Positions 5,103-10,828 of a stretch of 12,921 nucleotides of DNA are shown piece by piece. This DNA comes from an archaeon (GTDB taxonomy: Archaea > Nanobdellota > Nanobdellia > Woesearchaeales > JAHJEM01), in assembly GCA_020057445.1 (NCBI GenBank), contig JAGVFV010000040.1:1-12921 (forward strand), given 5' to 3'. Position 1 is the stretch's first letter; each line of letters begins with the position of its first letter. Under the pieces are notes generated by a model. The model searched no databases. It saw only the letters and a program-made list of their open reading frames with translations, and was not told the origin of the DNA. Both the position numbers and the translations under genes were made by a program.

Positions 5103-5681
5103 ATGTTCGCCGCACTCGACCGTCACATGCTCAATCTTATCCAGAGCAAGAGGAATTATGTAGCCATGAATATCGTCAATGGATTCCTCATGCTCTTCTA
5201 TGTCTTCCTCGGTTTTTCCCAAGAGCGCCGGCCCTGGTCCATCATCGCTATCCTCATCTTCATCTCCTTTTCCATCTTCCAATTCATCGAATACCTGGTC
5301 CACCGCTATCTCTTCCATAACCCGAAGTCATTCTCGTACAAAGGCCACGTGCTCCATCACGACAAACCTACAGGAACATTCTCCCTTCCTTGGTTCATCC
5401 CGTTCTTGATAAGCATCGTACTCTTCTTCATCATCTATCTCCTGATCGGGCTCTCGCTCGCGGGAGCCCTCTCTGCAGGAATCATGCTCGCCTACCTTTA
5501 TTACGAATACATGCACTACAGCTTCCACAGATATCCTCACAGGACAAGATACTACAGGCGCCTCAAAGCGTTCCACCTTGTCCACCACAAGGTCGCTTAC
5601 ACGAACTTCGGCGTCACGACGACGCTCTGGGACAGGGTCTTTGGGACGCACTATCTGTCCAAGAAAAAAAGGACATTCTGA
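5103..5681 (+). CDS. Fatty acid hydroxylase superfamily membrane protein (sterol desaturase-like)
   Basis: The 192-residue protein carries the histidine clusters that bind a di-iron centre in this superfamily: H67-x4-H72 (HRYLFH), H82-x2-HH86 (HVLHH), H138-x3-H142 with H146 (HYSFHRYPH), and H158-x2-HH162 (HLVHH). It ends with the typical LWDRVFGTHY. Membrane segments are near 20-38, 46-65, 94-116 and 118-137. Members hydroxylate or desaturate lipids, sterols or carotenoids using oxygen, with the iron site on the cytoplasmic side. The substrate here cannot be told: archaeal membranes lack ordinary fatty acyl lipids, so a carotenoid, an isoprenoid chain or a scavenged host lipid are possibilities. 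The start is set by the TATA box 24-26 bases upstream. Confidence 0.9.
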   Translation: MFAALDRHMLNLIQSKRNYVAMNIVNGFLMLFYVFLGFSQERRPWSIIAILIFISFSIFQFIEYLVHRYLFHNPKSFSYKGHVLHHDKPTGTFSLPWFIPFLISIVLFFIIYLLIGLSLAGALSAGIMLAYLYYEYMHYSFHRYPHRTRYYRRLKAFHLVHHKVAYTNFGVTTTLWDRVFGTHYLSKKKRTF

Positions 5682-5687
5682 ACTGCG

Positions 5688-5693
5688 TTTTTT
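5688..5693 (+). terminator. T-run after the hydroxylase-like gene
   Basis: Six T seven bases after the stop codon, ahead of the next promoter. Confidence 0.35.
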
Positions 5694-5710
5694 CCCTTTC
5701 TGAGCGAAAA

Positions 5711-5720
5711 CCTTAAATAG
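5711..5720 (+). promoter_or_regulatory. TATA box that decides the start of the next gene
   Basis: CCTTAAATAG is centred near 5716. That is only 18 bases from the first ATG (5734) but 30 from the second (5746), so the transcript should begin near 5742 and the second ATG is the better start. Confidence 0.55.
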
Positions 5721-5745
5721 TCTTTACTCTTCAATGGATACTATC

Positions 5746-6378
5746 ATGAGCGATCGGGACTATTTCATCGTCATACTCTTGATGTTTGTGAACCTCATCA
5801 CCACATCCTTCCTCGGATTTCGCTCCTCCTTTGTCCAGGCGGAAATCATCGCCCTTGCCATCCTCATCATCATCAACCTCGCTTTCGTCCTCCTCTTCAG
5901 CAGGCGCCTCGCGCTTGCCTTCTTCTTCATCTCCCTCCTCAACATGATCTTCCTCTTCACCATACGGCAGGACTTCATCTTCGTCCTCGTATCTCTCGTC
6001 AATGTCTTCATATTATACTACCTGACACTAGTCTATGCCTCTGCTCCAGATATGCGCACCTTATCCGCCGAGAAAGATGAAGACCTCTTCACAGAACTTG
6101 GCCTTCCTACGATAGAACAGATGCGACAGCCAGAAAACCCTGTCATCTTCCCGACAGGATCTGCAGCCAATTATTTCGTCGAAAAGAAGACAGCGCAAGA
6201 ATCCCAAGACTTCGTGCATATCGACGAACTCGACCTTCCCGATGGAAAAGAAGACACCTCTTCCCGTAAATATTCTTATCAGCTATATTATGAAGAGCCG
6301 CGACAAGACATATCATTCCAGCCGATAGATGTCCTCGAAAGACGCATCGAAAAGAAGCTATCCAAGAAGAAACGATAA
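5746..6378 (+). CDS. Four-helix membrane protein with charged cytoplasmic tail, unknown function
   Basis: From the ATG at 5746 the protein has 210 residues; an in-frame ATG at 5734 would add four residues (MDTI) but lies too close to the TATA box. Four hydrophobic segments fill about residues 5-26, 31-50, 53-71 and 76-96. The last 110 residues are polar and acidic, then end in a strongly basic RRIEKKLSKKKR, as in many cytoplasmic tails. A short conserved-looking stretch is GSAANYFVEKKT (about 139-150). No family is recognised. Three similar orphan membrane proteins lie in the same region (4132-9079). It is convergent with LspA, the two stops being three bases apart, so the genes need not be functionally linked. 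Confidence 0.8.
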   Translation: MSDRDYFIVILLMFVNLITTSFLGFRSSFVQAEIIALAILIIINLAFVLLFSRRLALAFFFISLLNMIFLFTIRQDFIFVLVSLVNVFILYYLTLVYASAPDMRTLSAEKDEDLFTELGLPTIEQMRQPENPVIFPTGSAANYFVEKKTAQESQDFVHIDELDLPDGKEDTSSRKYSYQLYYEEPRQDISFQPIDVLERRIEKKLSKKKR

Positions 6379-6380
6379 AC

Positions 6381-6812
6381 TCATTTCTCCCGGATGAGGA
6401 TGTACGCAAATCCAGCCACGCCGAAGAATATCGCCATGTCCGCGATGTTGAATACCGGAAAGAACTTGAAATCGATGAAATCGACGACAAAGCCATACAT
6501 CACCCTGTTCACCAGATTGCCAAGCGTCCCTGCGGCGATCAATACCAGGCACGGGCGCACTTTCTTCTCAGCCTTTCGGAAATAGATGAGAATCCCTGCC
6601 AAGACGATGATGGAAAGTACGGACAGGACCACGTTATACTGCTTGAGCATGCCAAAGCTCGCGCCGGTATTCGTCACCAGGTGAAGCCAGAAGATGCCAA
6701 GATCATATGATGCTTTCGTCTTCAAGAAGAAATCCTTTATCAATACGTCAAAGATGACGACTCCCAAGAACAAGGCAGACCAGGAAAACCACGCTCTTTC
6801 CTTACTCTTCAT
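6381..6812 (-). CDS. lspA: Signal peptidase II (lipoprotein signal peptidase)
   Basis: The 143-residue protein has four membrane segments and the LspA motifs in order: FDVLIKDFF (Asp22), TNTGASFGM (48-55), AGTLGNLVNR (94-103), FVVDFIDF (Asp111) and FNIADMAI (Asp125). Asp111 and Asp125 correspond to the two catalytic aspartates of this aspartyl protease. It removes signal peptides from diacylglyceryl-modified prolipoproteins in the membrane. The start is placed at the ATG at 6812 because a TATA box (6834-6843) is centred 27 bases upstream; a TTG at 6827 would be only 12 bases from it. No lipoprotein gene or Lgt is visible nearby. LspA is patchy in archaea, and what lipid modification its substrates carry here is unknown. 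Confidence 0.95.
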   Translation of the reverse strand: MKSKERAWFSWSALFLGVVIFDVLIKDFFLKTKASYDLGIFWLHLVTNTGASFGMLKQYNVVLSVLSIIVLAGILIYFRKAEKKVRPCLVLIAAGTLGNLVNRVMYGFVVDFIDFKFFPVFNIADMAIFFGVAGFAYILIREK

Positions 6813-6833
6813 ATGCACAACCAACAAGAAGTC

Positions 6834-6843
6834 ATATTAAAAC
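6834..6843 (-). promoter_or_regulatory. TATA box of lspA
   Basis: Minus-strand TGTTTTAATA, centred 27 bases upstream of the ATG at 6812, supporting a leaderless start there. It lies just outside the inverted-repeat element at 6857-7012. Confidence 0.5.
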
Positions 6844-6856
6844 ATTGCTACCCGCC

Positions 6857-7012
6857 GGTCGCATTGAAAAGTTGCTCTTTGGTAACGGGCGCCACCGGTG
6901 CGGCCGCTCTTGCATACAGCTTCGACCGAGCACCGAGTCTTTATCAACAGATGTTTTCCCGATCAGCGGCCTAGGCACTGGCGGCGGCGCCCTTGAAGTT
7001 TTCAATGCGACC
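6857..7012 (-). repeat. 156-bp GC-rich inverted-repeat element (MITE-like or structured RNA)
   Basis: The ends GGTCGCATTGAAAA (6857-6870) and TTTTCAATGCGACC (6999-7012) are perfect inverted repeats. Further complementary arms are nested inside: 6887-6893 with 6986-6992 (GGGCGCC/GGCGCCC), 6895-6897 with 6982-6984, 6898-6901 with 6975-6978 (GTGC/GCAC), and 6902-6908 with 6965-6971 (GGCCGCT/AGCGGCC). This leaves an apical region of about 56 bases. The flanks TACCCGCC (6849-6856) and TACCAGCC (7013-7020) match at 7 of 8 bases and abut the repeats, as target-site duplications would. A mismatch at 6894/6985 is A-C on the plus strand but U-G on the minus strand, favouring a minus-strand RNA. No protein frame fits it. 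Either a small non-autonomous transposon or a rod-shaped RNA is possible. Confidence 0.6.
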
Positions 7013-7356
7013 TACCAGCCATATCTTTTTTCCTTTCCTTGGCTCTGGTCTGCGATGCGTTCAATATGCATCACCCGTTGCTTTATCGAGTCAAGCTCAG
7101 CAGTAATCGTATCTAATTTCGAGAAAAGGATCTGAAAATCTTTATCGTAATCGCTCTTTGCCGGCACGATCGTCGCTATTGGATGATCAAAGTTCTGCGG
7201 GTGTTGCGAAGGGTACTGCTGAGGCGGTTCTGGCGAGGGCGCAAAAGAAGGCGGATTGAATTCAGGCGGCGGGGGCAGCGGTGTCATGTCTGGCAGAGGA
7301 GAATGTTCCAGCTCATCAGGGTCGCTATGCTTTTTGAATCGGTCAAATAGTCCCAT
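7012..7356 (-). CDS. Small protein with proline-rich linker and C-terminal coiled coil
   Basis: The 114-residue protein starts with an amphipathic basic stretch (GLFDRFKKH), continues with a disordered proline- and glutamine-rich region (about residues 18-58, with runs such as PLPPPPEF), and ends in a helix with heptad character (FQILFSKLDTITAELDSIKQ, then RVMHIERIAD). It has no membrane segment. It starts three bases after the stop of the membrane protein gene at 7360-8112, so both are one operon and it could be a cytoplasmic partner of that protein. The last sense codon is Trp and the stop TAG lies exactly at the edge of the inverted-repeat element: two bases come from the flank and one from the element. 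With the element removed the frame would still read TAG at the same place. Confidence 0.75.
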   Translation of the reverse strand: MGLFDRFKKHSDPDELEHSPLPDMTPLPPPPEFNPPSFAPSPEPPQQYPSQHPQNFDHPIATIVPAKSDYDKDFQILFSKLDTITAELDSIKQRVMHIERIADQSQGKEKRYGW

Positions 7357-7359
7357 GGT

Positions 7360-8112
7360 TCATTCCACAACCGTCGCAATGACTTGTTTTGGCGCATATT
7401 TGATCATGCTGAACATGATCGTCTGCGGATACACGCGAATATGCCCTTCACGGATGCCTTCTTTTAAAAATCCCAGGTAATTCTCGCCAACCATCCTATC
7501 TAACAGCAAGCCCATCATCTTGGCCTTAAATGCATCTTCTTCGCCAAGGCGCTCACGAATGCCGGATTCGAACTCCTCATAAACGATCTGGGAGCGCACA
7601 TCTGCCGCAAGGCCGCCATAAATCTTTTTGACGACAATAGACCTGCCGTTCTCCTCTGTCAGGGTCGCGATGACCTCTTCCCGCGAAAGAGAGATGTTCA
7701 ATCCAGGGATGGCAAGATCTTGTGAGAGGAGGGATTCAAAGCTCAAGATGTCAAAAATAAAGAGCTTATAATCGTTCCCCCTTATTTTCTCAAGATCGTT
7801 CTCACTGAACGCCTTTCGTATCGCATCGAATTCGTCCCGTGAAAACGGCGCTGGAAGCTCCCCTCCCTTCATCGAGGCTCCGGTAAGCACGCGTTCATCT
7901 TCCACGAGGATGTATTTCTTTGGCGCTTCGTTGATCTTGGTCTGGAAATCCCGGGCATCCATGATGACAAGAATCCCGAAAGAGAGGATGAGGATGCTTG
8001 CGATAATGAATACGAGGACGAGAATGCTGAGGGATTCCTTGACCTTCTTCAATGCGAAACCAAGCACGAGGAAGAGAATGACTATACCAACTGCAATGAC
8101 AATCCAGAGCAT
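7360..8112 (-). CDS. Two-helix membrane protein, unknown function
   Basis: From the ATG at 8112 the protein has 250 residues: two membrane segments (about 2-19 and 28-51) and a soluble domain of about 200 residues with no recognised family. Distinctive stretches are DYKLFIFDILSFESLLSQDL and VKKIYGGLAADVRSQIVYEE. This start is chosen because GAGGTG ends five bases before the ATG and the TATA box (8146-8154) lies 38 bases upstream; the frame could extend to 8178, but that would place the promoter inside the coding region. It is the first gene of a two-gene operon with the proline-rich coiled-coil protein and is divergent from the gene at 8348. Unlike most genes here it has a short leader with a good ribosome binding site. 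Confidence 0.8.
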   Translation of the reverse strand: MLWIVIAVGIVILFLVLGFALKKVKESLSILVLVFIIASILILSFGILVIMDARDFQTKINEAPKKYILVEDERVLTGASMKGGELPAPFSRDEFDAIRKAFSENDLEKIRGNDYKLFIFDILSFESLLSQDLAIPGLNISLSREEVIATLTEENGRSIVVKKIYGGLAADVRSQIVYEEFESGIRERLGEEDAFKAKMMGLLLDRMVGENYLGFLKEGIREGHIRVYPQTIMFSMIKYAPKQVIATVVE

Positions 8113-8145
8113 TCCCTCACCTCTTCCCACTTTGAGCAAAGGATG

Positions 8146-8154
8146 TTTATAAAT
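8146..8154 (-). promoter_or_regulatory. TATA box of the 8112-to-7012 operon
   Basis: Minus-strand ATTTATAAA, 38 bases upstream of the ATG at 8112, leaves about 11 bases of leader containing GAGGTG. Confidence 0.55.
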
Positions 8155-8315
8155 CTTTTTATTAAAAAATAACGTCATGTTTCATTTACCATAACAGGGT
8201 TTATTTTTTAATTTTGCAAACTCGCCAAGATCATTTGCTCCAAAGAATGCTACGGAGAGAAAGATGGCGTCTGAAAGCGATCTGGCACTGAATGCGGGTT
8301 CGTGTTATCCGATAA
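8155..8315. other. Intergenic stretch between divergent genes
   Basis: Apart from the two promoters at its edges I see no gene, no strong repeat and no tRNA. Two CTGA sequences (8271 and 8288) recall C/D-box RNAs, but no good C box accompanies them. Confidence 0.4.
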
Positions 8316-8325
8316 CTATATAAAA
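8316..8325 (+). promoter_or_regulatory. TATA box of the 8348 gene
   Basis: CTATATAAAA, centred 27 bases before the GTG at 8348, supports that unusual start codon in a leaderless message. Confidence 0.6.
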
Positions 8326-8347
8326 TCATTCTCATCAAAGCAGACTT

Positions 8348-9079
8348 GTGTCCTACAGAAGCCTCGATGCAGATGAGATCGAAAGGACGATAGAGGTCCT
8401 AAAAAAACGCATCCACAGAAGATTCCCTGATTCAGGTCTTGAACAGGTCAATGACGGTCTTCTCTCCATCTGCCAAGATACGAAGAAGAATCTCGCATTC
8501 ATAGAGCAGCGCCACTGGCTCTTGCGGACAGCAATAGGCATAATAACCTTATTGCTTTTCGGGATCATCGCCATCCTCGTGTACATGTTCGTCACCAATT
8601 CTTTCGGCAACATGGTGACCGCGAGCAGCCTCTCTGATTTTTTCCAAGGGACTGACGCCGCCCTCAACATCATCGTGCTCCTCGGCGCATCTCTCTTCTT
8701 CCTTGTCACGATCGAAAGGCGCATAAAAAGGCACCGTGCGCTCAAGGTCTTGAACGAGCTTCGCTCCCTTGCCCATGTCGTGGACATGCACCAACTGACG
8801 AAAGACCCGGATAGGATGTTCAACAAGAGTGCCTATCCTCCTGTCAAACGGAAGATGACCCCTTTCGAACTCCAGCGCTACCTTGACTATTGCACAGAGA
8901 TACTCTCTCTCACCGGAAAAGTCGCAGCCCTCTACAACACGAACTTCGATGACGAGATCGTGCTCAATGTGGTCAATGACATCGAGGACTTGACGACCGG
9001 ACTCTCGAGGAAGATCTGGCAGAAGATCATGATAGTCCACATGTACTCTTCCCAGAAAAAGTTCAATGCGCTTGGCTGA
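8348..9079 (+). CDS. Conserved two-helix membrane protein, unknown function
   Basis: The 243-residue protein starts with GTG, fixed by the TATA box 27 bases upstream. It has a helical N-terminal domain (1-55), two membrane segments (about 58-83 and 103-122), and a cytoplasmic helical domain. Two stretches in that last domain look strongly conserved: LAHVVDMHQLTKDP (141-154) and TPFELQRYLDYCTEILSLTG (171-190) continuing KVAALY. From memory, near-identical motifs occur in uncharacterised membrane proteins of many bacteria, so this gene may have been exchanged between domains; that recollection should be tested. Its 3' end overlaps by 17 bp, tail to tail, with the glycosylase gene on the other strand. 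Confidence 0.82.
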   Translation: MSYRSLDADEIERTIEVLKKRIHRRFPDSGLEQVNDGLLSICQDTKKNLAFIEQRHWLLRTAIGIITLLLFGIIAILVYMFVTNSFGNMVTASSLSDFFQGTDAALNIIVLLGASLFFLVTIERRIKRHRALKVLNELRSLAHVVDMHQLTKDPDRMFNKSAYPPVKRKMTPFELQRYLDYCTEILSLTGKVAALYNTNFDDEIVLNVVNDIEDLTTGLSRKIWQKIMIVHMYSSQKKFNALG

Positions 9080-9803
9080 ATGCGCATGTTCTCATCAGAG
9101 GGCACGATGCGCAGAGAGGCCTCTTCCTGCACACGTCCTTACCGAGCTTCACGATGAGCGCATGGTATTCCTTGAAAAGACCGACGTTAGAAGGAAGGGC
9201 ATCCTCGAACACGAGTCTTATCTCGTCATACCTCTCATCGCCTGAAATGATGCCAAGACGGGAAAATATCCTCATCGTGTATGCATCGACGACAAACGTG
9301 GGCTTCCCGAGCGCATAGAGCAGGATGGAGTCCGCAGTCTCAGGCCCTATTCCTTGAATTGAGAGCAGAAAACTGCGACAATCGTTAAGCGATGTCCTCT
9401 TCAACGTGCTGATCGGCGTCCTTTGCAGGGCAGTACAGAGTGACTTGATCCTCTTCGCCTTCTGGTTGTAGTATCCGGAGCTTCGGATGCGCGAAGCGAG
9501 CTTCTCCTGTGAGCATCTAAAAACAGCGTCTAACGATAGGAGGTGGTGCAGATGGAGACTGCTGATCGCCTTCTCGACGTTCGTCCACGCCGTATTCTGG
9601 GTCAGGATAGCGCCGAGCATGATCTCGAAGCGGTCGCGGTCGGCTAGCGGAGGGCCGTTATGGTGCTTTGGAATGGAAATATCCTTCTTCTCAGCACGAG
9701 GATTCCGAGGAGGGCCTGAAAGGGGCCACCAGCCCTGGGGGCAAAAAGATGAGAGAAGGATGTCATACGTTGTTAATATCTTCGTTTTTTCATTGCTTTT
9801 CAT
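9063..9803 (-). CDS. HhH-GPD DNA glycosylase, endonuclease III-like
   Basis: The 246-residue protein belongs to the endonuclease III superfamily. It has the N-terminal helix motif ILTQNTAWTNVEKAI (66-80), the helix-hairpin-helix IQGIGPETADSILLYALG (149-166), the catalytic aspartate in VVDAYTMRIF (Asp173), and four cysteines C225-x5-C231-x2-C234-x5-C240 for a [4Fe-4S] cluster. The lysine of true endonuclease III (in GRKTA) is replaced by Glu155 (GPETA), so a single-function glycosylase that removes damaged bases without the lyase step is more likely. This resembles the MagIII/endonuclease III-domain branch rather than Nth. It is the last gene of the S8e operon, overlapping its neighbour by 14 bp. 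An extra stretch rich in Pro and His (27-53) is variable in such proteins. Confidence 0.92.
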   Translation of the reverse strand: MKSNEKTKILTTYDILLSSFCPQGWWPLSGPPRNPRAEKKDISIPKHHNGPPLADRDRFEIMLGAILTQNTAWTNVEKAISSLHLHHLLSLDAVFRCSQEKLASRIRSSGYYNQKAKRIKSLCTALQRTPISTLKRTSLNDCRSFLLSIQGIGPETADSILLYALGKPTFVVDAYTMRIFSRLGIISGDERYDEIRLVFEDALPSNVGLFKEYHALIVKLGKDVCRKRPLCASCPLMRTCAFSQAH

Positions 9804-10347
9804 ACCACTCGATTCCCAATGTTTTCGTTATGTCGTCAAGCTCTGCCTTTTTCTCAGTGAGGAGATCATACTTCGCCTGTGCCTCGTCATTGTACACCAA
9901 AACGCAATCCTCCTTCCCGTTATACACTGGAGTTATTCTCCAAGTGAGGCGAGGATCATCATCTCTCTGCTTCTGGGGAGTGAACTGCACGTTCATGCCA
10001 TACCTGTACTTGATGTTCCCGAACGGAAAATTGACCAGTTTCATGGCAAAATCGGCAATGGTCGTCGCAGGAGTGAATCTCCTTTCTGCATCAGCATATG
10101 CCTTGACAAGGTACTCATGGATGGCCTTCAATTGTTCGACGACCAGGGGATCTGCGACATCGCCGGTCACGATCTTTGCCATGCTCATTTTTTGGCCGTC
10201 GATGATGACTGGCGTCCGGTCATGCAAGCTCACGAAAGCAGCAAGCCAATAAGCCACACGAGACTCTGTGCTGAACACGTCAGAGGGTACTCCTTGCGGG
10301 AATCTGTCCAGAATTTCCTTGCACCGGTGCAGCGGTGTCGTTGCCAT
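9790..10347 (-). CDS. Hypothetical soluble protein in the S8e operon
   Basis: No family is recognised for this 185-residue protein. It has no membrane segment. The N-terminal half is helical (SESRVAYWLAAFV-type pattern near 27-40; VVEQLKAIHEYLVKAYADAE near 69-88), the centre strand-rich (NIKYRYGMNVQFTP and LTWRITPVYNG near 110-143), and the end a charged helix (EAQAKYDLLTEKKAELDDIT, 154-173). Its ATG directly follows the stop codon of the S8e gene, and its end overlaps the glycosylase start by 14 bp, so translation of the three is probably coupled. Position suggests a housekeeping role, perhaps tied to ribosomes or DNA repair, but nothing in the sequence shows which. Confidence 0.78.
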   Translation of the reverse strand: MATTPLHRCKEILDRFPQGVPSDVFSTESRVAYWLAAFVSLHDRTPVIIDGQKMSMAKIVTGDVADPLVVEQLKAIHEYLVKAYADAERRFTPATTIADFAMKLVNFPFGNIKYRYGMNVQFTPQKQRDDDPRLTWRITPVYNGKEDCVLVYNDEAQAKYDLLTEKKAELDDITKTLGIEWYEKQ

Positions 10348-10734
10348 CTACTCTTTCTCTATAAGAACTGCGTTCACTGATCCTTCCTGTCCAGGACGGG
10401 AGGTGATGCGCGCCTTCCCTTTTGCTGTCTCAAGAATGGAACCCTTGGTGATGATGTTTCTTCGTGCAAAATGCCTGTTTGCCGGGTTCAGTGAAGTCGT
10501 GATGATCTTCTCAATGGAATATTTCTTCGTCTTCGGGTCATAGACATTGGCAACATCCACTGCATAGAGCTTCTTTTTTTCTCCGCCTCCTTTCGTGTTG
10601 ACCTGGATTGCCTTTTTCTTTCCGACCTTTGTCAGCATGGGCGAATTTCCCATCCGATTCAGCTTCTTGACCCGCGTGTTCTTGTACTTTCCGCCTGTCG
10701 GCTTCCTCTTTGCCCGAAATTGCATGATTGCCAT
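10348..10734 (-). CDS. rps8e: Ribosomal protein S8e
   Basis: The 128-residue protein matches the archaeal/eukaryotic S8e family: an N-terminal basic stretch FRAKRKPTGGKYK, then RVKKLNRMGNSPMLTK, a central NVYDPKTKKYSIEKIITTSL, NPANRHFARRNIITKGSILE, and the ending GKARITSRPGQEGSVNAVLI. It binds the small-subunit rRNA. The start is set at the ATG at 10734, 28 bases from the TATA box at 10756-10767; a frame-compatible ATG at 10758 would lie inside the TATA box. It heads an operon of three genes with no gaps and is divergent from the glycosyltransferase. S8e is absent from bacteria, which makes it the best protein evidence that the window is archaeal. Confidence 0.97.
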   Translation of the reverse strand: MAIMQFRAKRKPTGGKYKNTRVKKLNRMGNSPMLTKVGKKKAIQVNTKGGGEKKKLYAVDVANVYDPKTKKYSIEKIITTSLNPANRHFARRNIITKGSILETAKGKARITSRPGQEGSVNAVLIEKE

Positions 10735-10755
10735 GTCTTTTGAGAAACCCGAGGG

Positions 10756-10767
10756 CATTTATAAAGC
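10756..10767 (-). promoter_or_regulatory. TATA box of the S8e operon
   Basis: Minus-strand GCTTTATAAATG is centred 28 bases upstream of the S8e ATG at 10734. Confidence 0.6.
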
Positions 10768-10797
10768 TTATGGAAGTCCCTTGACAAGAAACGTAAA

Positions 10798-10808
10798 GTG
10801 TAAATACT
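10798..10808 (+). promoter_or_regulatory. TATA-like box of the glycosyltransferase gene
   Basis: GTGTAAATACT is centred 26 bases before the ATG at 10829. The two divergent promoters are about 40 bp apart, so they may share regulation. Confidence 0.45.
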
Positions 10809-10828
10809 ACCCCTCTAGCCAAGACACC

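Noticed and set aside
6857..7012. SRP RNA, RNase P RNA or 5S rRNA
   Set aside because: The SRP helix 8 motif (GGAAGGGAGCA-like), the RNase P core (GAGGAAAGTCC-like) and the 5S consensus are absent on both strands, and the element is too short for the first two.
6845..7135. Plus-strand open frame of 96 codons across the inverted-repeat element
   Set aside because: It runs through the hairpin element and antisense into the coiled-coil gene; the product looks random and no promoter fits.
8230..8295. C/D-box guide RNA in the 8155-8315 gap
   Set aside because: Two CTGA boxes are present, but no convincing RTGATGA C box lies at the right distance and no terminal stem is seen.
10595..10828. Longer N-terminus for the glycosyltransferase
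   Set aside because: The extension overlaps the S8e coding region and both promoters, and is not membrane- or GT-like; the ATG at 10829 has a TATA-like box at the right distance.
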